Source: Apus apus (Eukaryota > Chordata > Aves > Apodiformes > Apodidae). Taken from it: a stretch of DNA of 64,000 bases. The position numbers and the translations under genes were made by a program. The notes under the pieces were generated by a model, which worked only from the letters and a program-made list of their open reading frames with translations, made no database searches and was not told the origin of the DNA. This document shows positions 51,336 through 63,100 of the stretch, one piece after another (the stretch's first letter is position 1; each line of letters starts with the position of its first letter). Where the stretch lies: positions 5,495,001-5,559,000 of the forward strand of contig NC_067296.1 of NCBI RefSeq assembly GCF_020740795.1, written 5' to 3'.

Positions 51336-54300
51336 ACATTGGTGTCTCATGGGGTGTCCTAGAGTTGGTATTGCTTCTCCAGCTCTTTCCTGCACTCATC
51401 AGGTAGCTGTTACGTTCACACCACTCACATTTCTGTGCTCTTCAGAAATCACCTAAGCCTTTGGCTTTCAGTCCAAGTGCATCCTCCTTAAATCTCCCTC
51501 CAAGATCTGGGAACTTAATAAGTCTTAGCATTTTATTAGCAGATGCTAACAGCAATGGCTCAGAGCCACATACTTTGAATTCAGATCCTCCTTGGCTTGA
51601 CATGCACCACTCATCCCCCTGTCCACCCAGCAGGATCCAGACATCTCCTGCATCCCTTCTTGGAGCTCTTTCTACCAAAGGGGGGAGCATCCAATGTTTC
51701 CTGCTAACTGGAGGCTGAACCCAGCCAGGCTGGAGAAGGAGGACACTGGACAACGGGTACACTAGACATTGAATCTGCAGCACCCTGACCTGCCCTGAGG
51801 GAAGGAGAAACCACCGTGCCCCAAAATGCTTTTAAAAACCTTCTCTCCAGCCTCCACTGGGAAAGCTCTACCAGGCAAGATGAAGCAAGGCAAGAGCTCA
51901 GCTGGTGACCATTGAGGGCAGCACAGAGACTGGTCCAGGAGGATGTGTGGACTGGTCCCATGGGGGCTTAAGGAGCTGTTCCCATGGGCTCAAGGGGAAG
52001 GTGGCAGTCTCTTTCCTTAGATGCCCCCATTTTGCTTCTCCACTTCCAGGTCCCAGATGTGTGTATTTGAGTAAACCTCAGTCTGGTTTCTTCCTCCCAG
52101 CATCCATCCTGACTGGGATTTTCTCACAGCTTGGAAAGCACAAAATGGGCCCTGGGGAGACAAGACATGGTCGTGTCTTTAACTCCCTTTAGCTTCCAGT
52201 CCTCAGTCCCTGGCTATTGTGATTCTCCAACGAAGTAATACTTCTCATCTATGTGATGGTGATGGGATGCCTAGAGCCAGTCCTAGTGAATCCCACGGGA
52301 GAGCACAGTGCCTCTGGGAATCACTTCTTCCCCCAGCCTTGCCCTCGAGCTCTCTTCTTTCTCACAAAGAGCTGAGCAAACCAGCAACCCTTCTCACCCA
52401 CCTCCTCCCAAAATGAGATGCAAGACCTGAGATGGCTGTCCAGGATGACTAACACTGCACTGGGAAGAAGGACAAGGAAAAGCAAGGCTCAGGGAACAGA
52501 CATGAGCCAGGAAAGATCCCACTGGTGATGGGGGCAGTTGCCTCCTCTTGCGCAGCACAGAGAGCTGGCTGCTCCTGCCTGCTCCACAGAGGACCAGGCA
52601 GGCTCCCCGAGTCCAAGCTGCACATCTGGAAGTGGGATCCATTAAAACAAACCCTATTACATAACAACAGACATCTGGAGCCTGTTACCACGACATTTTT
52701 AGTAAAAATAGTTTTTTGATATGATCTCTCCTAAGAATGTGGCAGAGGGGCTCCGAGCCAAAGTCCTCCGAGAATGGCTGGAACTGCTTCTCATAAAACA
52801 TCCCCCACCTCCTGCTTGGGGCAGGGTTGTTTCCTCCTGGTGCACAGGCTTTGCCTCCCTGCTGGTGCTCAGGGCACAAGGGAGGCAAGTTTCAGGCTGG
52901 AGGCAGGTGCAGTGCTGGGGCCAAAGCCAGAGAGCCAGGTCCCGAGCTCTGAAGTCTCCATAAGCTTCATACAACCTCTGAGATCAAGAGAACTGGGCAG
53001 CCTGCACTCAAAATCTCATGTAGTCAGTGTGGGGGGCTGCTAGCTCACGGGAGGGGAGGGCAGCATGCAATAGAGTGTCTGTGTGTGAGGAGGAGCCCAC
53101 CAAAAGCTGGAGACCACAGAGAGCCAGGGTTAGCTGAATCCATGGTTGCTTTTTGTCATCAAGGTGTACCTTGATGAAGCAAGTTGAGGGCTTTGCTAAC
53201 CTCTCCAAACCAAGGGCCAGGGGCTACATGTCTCACTGTTTTCTCCTTAGCCCCCTGGAGCTTGGAGGAGAGAGCTTCCTACATGAGTCTGTAGAGAGTA
53301 AACACAGTTTGCTGAGGTGCTACAGGCATGGGTGCGTGGATGGGTGGAGGGAAGGAAAGCCATGGTTTTCCAACAGTGGAGCCAGACTTGTTTTTCATGA
53401 CAACTGGAATAAGCAGCCACTTACTGGAGTGAGAAGCTCATGGCCACACATTTCCCCAGCACATCACCCCTTCTCCTCTGCCTAGTCTTGACTGAGAGAA
53501 CCAATCGGTTTTCATCATCACTTGTGATCTTTGCATTGTCCCTAGATGTCCTAGATGTCCTCTTGTTACACCACTCTCTCTACCCCTTAGCAGTCTAAGC
53601 TCTGAGCTTCTGCAGTCTCCACCTCTCTGTTTTGCTTTTGCTCTTGTCTTTCTCTTGAGTCTCAGCTGTGCCCCTGCAGGCAGAGGATCTGCTGCCCATC
53701 ATCCTGGCCCAGCAGTGTCTCCAGGCCGTGTCTTTCTCTCCCTCATTAATTCCTTATTGCAAATCAGACTCACTGCCCTTGTGGGAATGGTGCCACCTCT
53801 CCATGGACCTTCCCCAGGTCTCATCTCTGCTCCTGGTTCTCATCAGCTACCAACTCCCCGTCCTTCCCTGAGTCACAACAGTGATGGGATGGAGCCTGTC
53901 CTGCTAGGCATTGTTTTCCACCCCTTTGCAGATTGCATCTCCAAAAACATCTCCTTCCTCTCCATCTGGTAGCTACAACAGGACAATCTCTATCCATGGA
54001 CCCTCTGGACTTTGGCTTTCTCTAACTTCCCCTGGTGAGCCACCTTGCTCCTGGAAACGCTCCTCTGGCCATGAGCTCACTGGTGCTGACAGGAGCAGGT
54101 CATAGCAAGCCCAGGGATTGCTCATTTGGGGGAAGCAGAGGAAATCTTGAGCTGGTGGTGACTCAGCTGGTAGCTGCTGCTCTCCTGGAGCTAGGTCAGC
54201 AGCAATGCTCTGGAAAGGACCTGGAAGGTCATTTGGGCACATGTTCTTGGTGCTAAATATTGAAGTATGGTTGCTAAGGAGACTTGGGTGCTCCCGGCCA

Positions 54301-55640
54301 AGGCGAGGGCTAATTCAGGTGCCACAGCCAAGATGTGGTCTGAGCATCTACCAGTTGTTCCTTCCATGGGGTTTTAATGGTGCAGGTTTCTCTACTGTCA
54401 CGGCTGCTGTTCTGGCTCCCCTGAAGCTCCTCAGCCAGTCTAGATCATAGGCCACCCTCCTTCAGATCCCAGCCCAGAGCTGGCCCTGCAGCCAAGGAGG
54501 TTCTGCCTGATGCTAGCAGACCCCAGGCAGCAGAAGGAGCAGAGAGGAGGGGTTTGGCTACCCAGTCTCATCCACAGGTCAGAGTTGGATCAGCTCACAG
54601 ATAACAGAATCCCTCTTCCTTGCTGCTCATCTATGTGCAAGAAAGTCAGTGAGGTTTTTTAACTGACGGGTGGAGCTGGGTGGGGATGGGTCCCTGGGTA
54701 CCCACTGGTGCACACCAGCGTGGAGACCATCAGCTTCTCTCCATGCTCCAAGATATCTGGAGAGAGCAGCACTGTGGGGAAACCCACAGGGTGCACCCAC
54801 CACAGCCTGAGACCCTATCACCACAAGGTCCGGCTCCTTGCAGCCAGGGAGGTCATGTCACTGGTGCCACCAGCAGCTGTGCTGGGGCTTCCTGGGCGGG
54901 CAGGAGATAGAGCCCCAGCCACTCCTGGCCAGCGGGTGGTCCTTGGCCCTAATTCCCTGTTCAGCCACCTTCATCCCAAACTCCGTGCCTGCTTTGATGC
55001 TGAGACCGTCTCCAGAGTGGTCACAGCTCCCTGCCTTGCAGCTGACTCTGGCCACATCTGCTGCCTGGCAGGTCCTCACCCTCTGGGAGAAAAGCATTGG
55101 GGTTTCCATGCCAGCCCCAAACACATGGAGTAAAACCTCCTCCCTCCATGGAGAACAGCCAAGTGGGGAGCCCTGGAACGGGGCTGGGTCCCTACATCTC
55201 CCCCAGCCCGCAGGGCCAGCCAGGGGAGCAGGGCTTTTAACAATACCTGGACACATCTGACACAACCATCCACGCAAGGCCACGTGACAAAAGCTCTCCT
55301 GGCAAGTAATAAAAGAGCAGAGCAGCTGATTATTGCCAACACCTTCTGAAAAGCTCTGGGCAGGAGAGGACAGTGCTGCCCTGGGGACAGCCGGGCTGCG
55401 TGGCGCTGGGTCCCGGCGGCTCCCCGGGATGGCAGCTGGGCTCCTTCCTGGGCCTGGCATTTCCCAAAGGTGGAGAGTGAGGAGAAAGAAAGCAGATCCC
55501 CTCTTTGGACTGGAAGGGTAATTTTCTGTGTGGATTTTAGCAAATGTGTTGCCACATCGCAGTGGAAGCTCTGCTTTCTGTACAGGGGCTGGGGCTTGGC
55601 GTTAACACCTTCGGCGCCTCCGGGCAAGGCTGCAGCTTTT
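51336..55640. other. Intergenic, no gene recognised
   Basis: Mostly unique-looking sequence. No coding exon or further CR1 end was seen. Confidence 0.45.
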
Positions 55641-55645
55641 CCTTT

Positions 55646-55663
55646 CACGTGGGGCTATAAAAG
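55646..55663 (+). promoter_or_regulatory. Orphan E-box plus TATA box
   Basis: CACGTG at 55646-55651 is followed four bases later by TATAAAAG at 55656-55663. The combination is promoter-like, but no recognised transcript begins downstream. Confidence 0.3.
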
Positions 55664-55688
55664 ACCTGAATTTAAACCCAGCCTCTCC

Positions 55689-55704
55689 TTTTTTTTTTTT
55701 TTTT
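55689..55704. repeat. Poly-T tract
   Basis: A run of about 16 T on the plus strand, just downstream of the orphan TATA motif. Confidence 0.8.
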
Positions 55705-57170
55705 CCCTGCCATATGCACCAACCAGACTTGAGTTTTCCAGAGGTTATAACCTGGGTAGCTTTTCATCTCATTGCCAGCAGACACATCTTGGGGCGAAGT
55801 GCATCTCCCTGCAGAGCAGAAGGCTGCCAGAGCTCTCCTGCAGAAAATCCTTCTCTTTTCCTTAATTCTGCCCTTGCAAATGGTGGGGCCACTTCAGTGA
55901 ATGTGCAGCCAGCCCAGAGAAGTTCAGGCCAAGAGTTTGGAGCCTGAGAAAGTGAGAAGCAAATTAAATCAGAGTCTTGTAACTGGAAATAGCAGCCTAC
56001 TTTCATTACAGGTGGGGTTACCAGTTCCATCTACCATAAAAACTGCTGGAAATCTGTAAGAATACTTCTTTCTTCTTTCTTTTTTTGGAGCCTGTCTCTC
56101 TCTCTGTAGTCTCTGGCTGAAATCAAAGCGTTCTTAATATCCTCCTTATTTCCCACCTGCTAATAAATCCCTCCTGTACCCTGTAAGCATCTCAACTGGG
56201 CAACACACAGCCAGCTCCTGACAAGCTGAAGGCAGGAGGAAGAAGGAACAGTGGGACAGGAGACAAGGACACCAGCTCTGGAATGCTGCTAGAGGCTGAG
56301 GTGAAGCTGATGCCTGCTTCAGTTTAATCTTTGCAGCCATCATCTTGGGAGATGTTCTCCAGCTGCTTCAAACCTGGAAAACAAAAGGTCTTTCTTTTCC
56401 ATCTCTTTTTTTTTTTTCTTTCATGTGCAGATTTAAACACTGGACATTACTGGGAAAATCCTGCAGGAAGGAGCAGCAAATGGAGTCTGCTGAGAGATGG
56501 GCTCTCAAACCAAGTGTGGTTACTCTCTTCACACCTCTTGAATGGCCCCTTTGAATTTCACCCTTTGCTGGAGCTGCCTTCTCTCCCTGACTTTCTCTTC
56601 CTCCCTTTGCATTTGGAAGGCAGTGTATGTTGCCCCTGATTTTCTACCAATTTTTATCAAAGAAAGACTGTGGAAAAAATGGAGCAATCTGGAGCAAAAC
56701 CAGAGGCTCAGATTAGCTTCACTTCACATTTGCCTTGTGGTTTCCCACCAGTGCTCTCCTCACCCATGGGCATAATTTCTCCAGCTGGAGAAGTAGCAAA
56801 GGTGCTGGGTTTGGTGCTTTTCATTGCTTCTGGCAGTTTCTTCCTGGTCTCCCATGTCCTTGGGGAGCAGCTCCTGGGACAAGGGCAAGGGAGGAAGATC
56901 TATTCCTGCAAATGCCAGGAGGACCAATAGGTGATGAGGACAGGGGCAGAGGCTGATCTCAGATGTGCTCCAAGGGCAAATTAGGGATCATTAATTGCTC
57001 CTCACAGCTGGAAGTGTCCCCAGCTCACCCAGTTACCTTCCACCCTCCTGTCCCAGTGCAAGGTGGGCTGCCACAGCCCTGTCCAGAAACCCAGGCAGTT
57101 GGTCTTGAAACACTGAAACACGAGGAATCTACCAAGAAAAGCAAAAATTTCAGCTGCTGATTTGCAGATA
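55705..57170. other. Intergenic, no gene recognised
   Basis: Contains a second T-run at about 56407-56419. Frames here are short and featureless. Confidence 0.45.
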
Positions 57171-57174
57171 CTGT

Positions 57175-57375
57175 TATGAACCAAAGCCCAGAGCTCTGCT
57201 CATTGTAATATCTGACATAATTGAGGTCATTATTTATACATTATCGGCATGAACGTTTGACACTGGGAAAATACTTGCAGTTCCTGAAAGACTGGCAAAT
57301 TCTAGCACGAGTGTTTATTCATGCCAGAATCTAATCCAGAAAGTCATTTTTCTTTCTTTTTGGATATTTTAGCTG
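57175..57375. promoter_or_regulatory. Candidate conserved non-coding element
   Basis: An AT-rich island with TGTAATATC, TGACATAATTGAGGTCA (a GGTCA half-site opposite TGAC), ATTATTTATACATTATCGGC and GAGTGTTTATTCATG (forkhead-like). No repeat or coding frame explains it. Confidence 0.38.
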
Positions 57376-58061
57376 ATGAGAGCACGGGCTGTGGGGAGCA
57401 GGCAAAGCCTGGGCTGAGCTGCTCTCAGACAGGCTGCCCACTGGAGGAGCCTGTGGGAGTGATGGAAACAGGAACACCTTCAAACTCGTTCAGGAATGAA
57501 TTCCTAATGAGCCCACAACTGGCTCTGGACTTACCCTGGTCCTGTCCCTGCATCTCCCAGGTGATGCCCACCAGCAGCAATGGGCTACTCAGGAGGCAAT
57601 CCCTGATGTGCTCTGGGCAACCTCACTAAGATGGAGGTCACAGTGGGGACTTCTACCAAGGACATTTTCCTGTTGTACTGGAGCACAGTGGATGGTTTTG
57701 CAGCCTGGGGATGCACTACCGGGACCAAGCTTTTGGTGCTGGGCTGGGTGGTAAGTGGCAGCTGCACCCCAGGGACCTGGAGACTCCTGAGAAATAGGGG
57801 TTTCCTAGGGTCTCATCTACAGGGTTTTGGCAAACTGCTTTTGCAGGGCAGGTCTGACCTGAAACCCACCCTTTGAGGACCATGTTGTGGGCACTGAGAG
57901 AGCCTGGTTGTGTGGAGCAGCTTTGCCTCCTCTCCTTCCTCAGCCCAGCAGTGAGGGGAGTGTTTCCCTCTTGGGTCATGTCCATCCTGGGACATTCTGC
58001 TGCCTCTGCACCTGCTCGTTGCCTTTGTGGTTGTGAAGAGAAGAATTCAAAGAGGAGGGGG

Positions 58062-58110
58062 AAAAAAAAACAACAACAAAAAACAACACAGAAAAAAACC
58101 CAAAGAAAAC
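58062..58110. repeat. A-rich (CAA)n-like tract
   Basis: A-runs with CAACAAC spacing on the plus strand. It may be a decayed retroposon tail. Confidence 0.7.
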
Positions 58111-59828
58111 ACGAAAACCAGAAGCACCATTAAGCTGAGGCTATAGTTGGGAAGGAGATTCCATCCACCAGCTCCCCTGTGGGTGCACACCCAGGTCACA
58201 GGGGGGACACCCTGGCAGAGGGTGACAGGGCCAAAGAGCCAGGATAGAGAGTGAGCTGGGGAGTACTGGAACTGTGTATGGGGGGAGTGGTGGGAAAAGG
58301 CATGAACCCCCCTCTCCCCAACACTGTCTCACAGGGGGACCAGGGATGCAGACTCAGCAGCTGGACCCCAGGTTACCAACTCATCCCTTGCTGAAGCCAT
58401 CAAGAAACACAGCCCTGGCAGCTGCCACCAAGGGAAAAGCCCTGCTTGTTCTGGTGCTGCAAGAAGTTGGAATAAGACGTTGCTGATTGGAAAGCAAGTC
58501 CCAGGTCAAAATGCCTTCCCTGGGAGCCAGGATGGGGAGCATGAAGAAGCCCCAAGACAATCCCAAGCAAGGAGGGGCTGCCCCAATCGGCGTGATTTTC
58601 TTTTCATGGCAAGTGGTGGATTAAATATCCAGGCACTGAGAAGCAGAAGAAAGAGGATGGGTTTCCAGGTTTTGTCCAAATTGCCACAAAACTGCCTGGG
58701 CCAGGAGAACAGCCTCCAGAGATCCCATTGCTTTTCCTTGTTTGGAGGATTAAACCAGCCCCAGTAAGGAGGAAAGGTGCTCCTGCTGATCACAGCCAAA
58801 ATCCCAGTGGGCAGCTGAATCCTGCCACCCCAGAACAACCCCGTGATTTACTGCAGGGAAGACCCTCAAGGAAATGAATAAAGAGCAGGAGATGGGGAGG
58901 GACCACAGAGCTGTGAGACCCCACAAGGGCTGTGCAGGGGACCCAGCTGCCACGTGCCCATGTCCCCACCACAGCCCTGCGCTTTAGATGAATATTTGGA
59001 ATCCCTGTAAACAAAGATCTGCTGGGGAAGGAGGAGAAGCACTTTCACTTCTTTCCCAGCTGTCTGGGAAAGGCCAACACCCTGGCCACCAGCCAGGCAG
59101 GGGAGTGCCCCAGGGGATGTGCACAGGCAGGGGGTGGAGATGGCAGTGGGTAAGGGTGACCAGCTTTGGGGTGAGGGAACTTCTCTTCCAGCACGGGACA
59201 TGGCACCAGCTCCAGATGCATCATCACTCTCAGACAGGACAGACTGAATGAATAACGTGCCCAGCACGTAGCAGAGCACAGGGAGTTTCAGCTGCTTGCC
59301 CCTGTGAGCCCTCACACCCCAGTGAGAACAGCCCCGTGCTCCTTCCCCTCCTTTGGCCCCTTCCCACCGCACGGGAGTTTCCATCGCTCCGCTCAAACCG
59401 CAGCCCCGCGCTCGGGAACCTGAAACTTGGATTTGCCAGCAAGAAGAAAATGAGATTGTAGGAAATGCAGCAAAAGGGGGAGGGAGTGGAGGGGAGGGGG
59501 GGGGGAGAAGACTATTTTATGGCTCCCAGAATCTCTCACCACAGTTCAGAGCAGTCCCTGTGCCAGCACACAGCGGGACAGCTGCCTTGGAGCAGCCTCT
59601 TTCCTACAGCATCCCAGGGGCTCCAGGGCAGTGGAGAGGTGCTGGGTCTGGAAGAGGGTGGCAGGAAAGGGGGGTGGGCTTTGCTCTGTATCTTGCCCCC
59701 ACTTCCACTCCCTCATTTATTTATTTATTTGCACTCTGGCATATTACCTAATTCCTCCCATTTTCCATGGCTGTCACAGCCCCAATTCCATGGCCAAGAA
59801 AGGACGGAAAATTTGTTTGATTTCTCTC

Positions 59829-59856
59829 TTTTTTTTTTCTTTTTTTTTTTTTTTTC
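59829..59856. repeat. Poly-T tract
   Basis: Two T-runs separated by a single C, followed by CCCTGGCAGG, which imitates a splice acceptor. Confidence 0.8.
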
Positions 59857-60138
59857 CCTGGCAGGTACCTGATTGCTGTTTAGGAATAAAAAACCAAAAC
59901 CTTCCTCCCCCAGAAATGCAACAGCAGTCACAGTCCTCTCAGTATTCATTCTGGGATGCCTCCCTGCCCTGGCAGCACCACACCACTCCTCTGAGAAGGC
60001 TGGGCAGGAGCTGGGGGGCTGCAGGAGGGAAAGCAAGTGCTTCTGGTTTCTTGAGGGGGAGCAGCAGGACCTGGTGGGTAGAAAGAGAGAGGGGGTCCTC
60101 ACTAGAACCACTGCCTTTTTTTTTTCCCCCTCCTCTTT

Positions 60139-60174
60139 AATGAGATCCTCCCGGATAATTAATTTGATCTCATT
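60139..60174. promoter_or_regulatory. Inverted repeat flanking homeodomain-like AATTAATT
   Basis: AATGAGATC at 60139-60147 and its exact reverse complement GATCTCATT at 60166-60174 are separated by 18 bp that include ATAATTAATT. It could be a dyad binding site or a short hairpin. Confidence 0.45.
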
Positions 60175-63100
60175 CTGTCTATCCAGCAGTTGCAGCCAAG
60201 GTGTCAGCATCATGACACCCAGTCCCAGTCCAGCCCAGGAGTGGGGCAGAGCTCGCAGGAGAGGGAAACTCCCACATGTCTTCGGCCAGGTGAAAAAAGA
60301 GAGAGCAAAACACATGCTGCCACTGCAGGAAAACCTTGCAACCACGTTGGGGGACACCAAGACCCCCAAAAGTGAGAGCCATGGGAAACCAGCCCCATGG
60401 CTCCCCGGCCTCTGGACTTACATGTCCACCAGCAGCACTAGATCTGCCTTGAGCCCTAATTTTCCTGCTGCCAAAGGGTTCAATCCCCTAACTAGAATGT
60501 CTCAGGGGGCTGTGCCATTACCAGGCAACCCCCCCCCAGTACACAATTACAGGGCTGGGGGCAGAGGGGCCTTATCCTGTCCCTGCAGGGATGTCCTGCT
60601 CACAAGGGGAACTGGTGCTGGCTCAGACACAGACAGGTCCCAGCCACAGCCACGAGCATGGGCTGGATCCCCTCCCAGCAAGGAGACAGCCCAGTCCCAC
60701 TGAAGACCCAAATTAGAACAGACAAGCAGTGGAAAATGTTTTTTGAGGAGCCCGGAGCAGAGACAGCAATACTGGGTATCAGCCCAGCAGGGGGGCCGGG
60801 AACGGGGAGGCAGTGGGACCCCAGGTCGGGGGCTAGACCAGCCCCACCAGCATCTGCCTTGTGCTGAGGAGCCTGGTGAAAACTCAGAGGACACGGGTGC
60901 ATCCTGCAACGGGCAGGATTGACACCCTGGGAGGAGTAAATCCGGGAAGAGGTAGAAAACGGGAATTGTTGCATTCTTAGAGTTGAAGCTGCATCCCGGG
61001 CAGAGCAGTCAAGGCAAACAGCTCCAGCACAATCACTGCTGAGCTTTGTGACATGCAGAGCATCTGCAGACAACACAGCTCCTCCATGACCCCAACATGG
61101 CCACTCGTCCCCTTTTCCCCAGTGACTCTGGAGGAGATGGCAGGGCAAGACAAGATTTCCCAGGAGGAGGTAAGGATGTCCTGGCCTGCAGAGCCACCAG
61201 GAGGGATCTGAAGATTGTCCCGGGCTCAAAAGCTTCAGCTGAAACTCTTTAAGAAAAAACTTAATATTCTTCATGGAAAGCAGCTGGATTCCTGTTAATT
61301 TAAGCCAAACCTCACATGTGGGATAGGTGGTATGGCCAGTCTCCTACTGATGCTTAGAAAGACACACAAGGAGGAAGAAGGTAAAAGCAAAATAACAGAT
61401 TTTAAGTTTGGGGTCATTTTGTTTTGCTCTTTGATCTCCATTTTGTAATCTTCTTCTGGGAGCTGGTGAAGTGGGGACCTGCCCCATCCCTGGTTGGGAC
61501 ACAGAGGTGATATGTTTCAGCCCCTGAGTTCAGTGAAGGGAAGGATGGAGCTGCTTGTTCCTTTTGCTGCTTGGTTGCATTTGGGAAGAGCACGTGTGAC
61601 CAGGGGAGTGTGGGCAGGCAGGGCAGAGTGTTTCAGACCAGCAGCACATCACTCATCTGCTGTGCAGCTGCAGGGAAGAGCTGTCTGTGTTTGCACACCT
61701 AACACTTGGAAATTGGTCCAAGGAAACTGTGAGGCCTGGGGGGGCTGGGGGACATGCCCAGGCTGCAGCTAGCACTGGCCATGCTCTGCAGCAGGGAACC
61801 CTGCACAGGCACCAGGACACTCGTGTCTCAGGGGATGCTGGAACTGCCTCAGCTGAGCCCCACCTTGGCAGTGCTTGTGTGTGCAAAACACGCCAGTCCT
61901 GGGGGGGAGGGTGATGAAAAGTCACTGCATCCCCGCCCCCTCGCTGGACCTGCCCTTATCCCTCTGTGCCAGCCCCTCTCCATCCCGTGCCAGCCTTTGA
62001 GGCTGCCGGCTCCCAGCTCTCCTCCCTGGAAGCGGCAGCAATGCTTATGCAAAGTAGGAAGGAAAAGCTTTACTGTGCTTTTCCATCATGTGCGAATGGC
62101 TGGGGGTTACACGGAGCTGATGTGAGGCCTGAGCCAAGATCCAGCTCTGCAGCCCTGCTCCCAGCCTGCAGGCCAGAGGAGCTGGTTTAGAGTTTCAACC
62201 ACAAGCCACGCAAAGGAAGAAACCAAACCAAGGGGCAGCGAGGCTGTGACCTGAATTCAACTCTGGGGGGCTGGTGTCTCCCTGCATCCCCGCTTCCCTT
62301 GTGAGGGGTGATTCTTCTCCATCCCTGCTGAGCTGCTACGGGAGGGTCTGTGGGACTCGGTGATTTTGGTGCCTGTGTGAGACCCTTCCTGTCCTGGTCC
62401 CACAGACGTGCTGGGCTGATGGTCCAGGAAATGCTCTTATTTCAAATACAGAGCTTGGACCTTCTGAAGCAGTTTCCTTCCCAGCTCCCACGCTGCAGAA
62501 AGCTTTCAATCGATCTAATCTTCGAATAAACCTCCTGCAATTCCTGCAGGCTCTTTCTCCATTTCCTTTCCCATTGGAGTTGACAGCATCAGATCTGTAT
62601 CTCCCCAGGGAGACACAGTCTCCCTTCCAGCTCTGCCACTTTGCTTGTGATTTGGATGTTGCTCCAGAGCTCCCCAGTGGTAAAGGGATGTTGGGAAGCA
62701 GCACCGGTCCCTTCCTCTGCCCTTGTCTGTTACCTGGGGCTGCTCTAGCACTGGGGAGCAGAAGGAAATACCTGACATTCCTGCTCCATGCTCTCATTTC
62801 TCAGGCAGGCCCCTTACAGCTGGGCTCCTGTTAGATTATGCAGGGAGATTTTCTCTTTCTAGCAATGCTGCAGTCTCTGCTGGCTCCCCTGGCTGAGCCA
62901 GGCAGGCAGCTCTGCCTGGGGTGACTTTGCAGGCACAGCCCAGCCTTGGGAAAAGGAGGAGGGCAGAGGGGATGCAGGAAGGTCCTGCTGCTGTAATGGG
63001 GTCAGGCTACACCACTGATGAATGGAGAGCTGGAAGAGAGGAATGATGCCTGCAAGGGGCTTTTCCTTTCTGTTCTGGGTTGGAAAGGGGAAGGAAAAGG

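Larger units (their letters stand above)
57376..60130. other. Intergenic, no gene recognised
   Basis: Contains A-rich sequence at 58062-58110, a G-run near 59496-59506, a TTTA repeat near 59717-59731 and T-runs at 59829-59856. No supported exon. Confidence 0.45.

Noticed and set aside
59829..59880. Splice acceptor (T-runs then GGCAGG)
   Set aside because: The polypyrimidine context is a homopolymer repeat and the following sequence has no coding similarity or donor in a plausible exon.
59725..60703. Long overlapping frames on both strands (214 and 276 codons)
   Set aside because: They run through poly-T and low-complexity sequence, show no family features or exon structure, and are expected in GC-rich DNA by chance.
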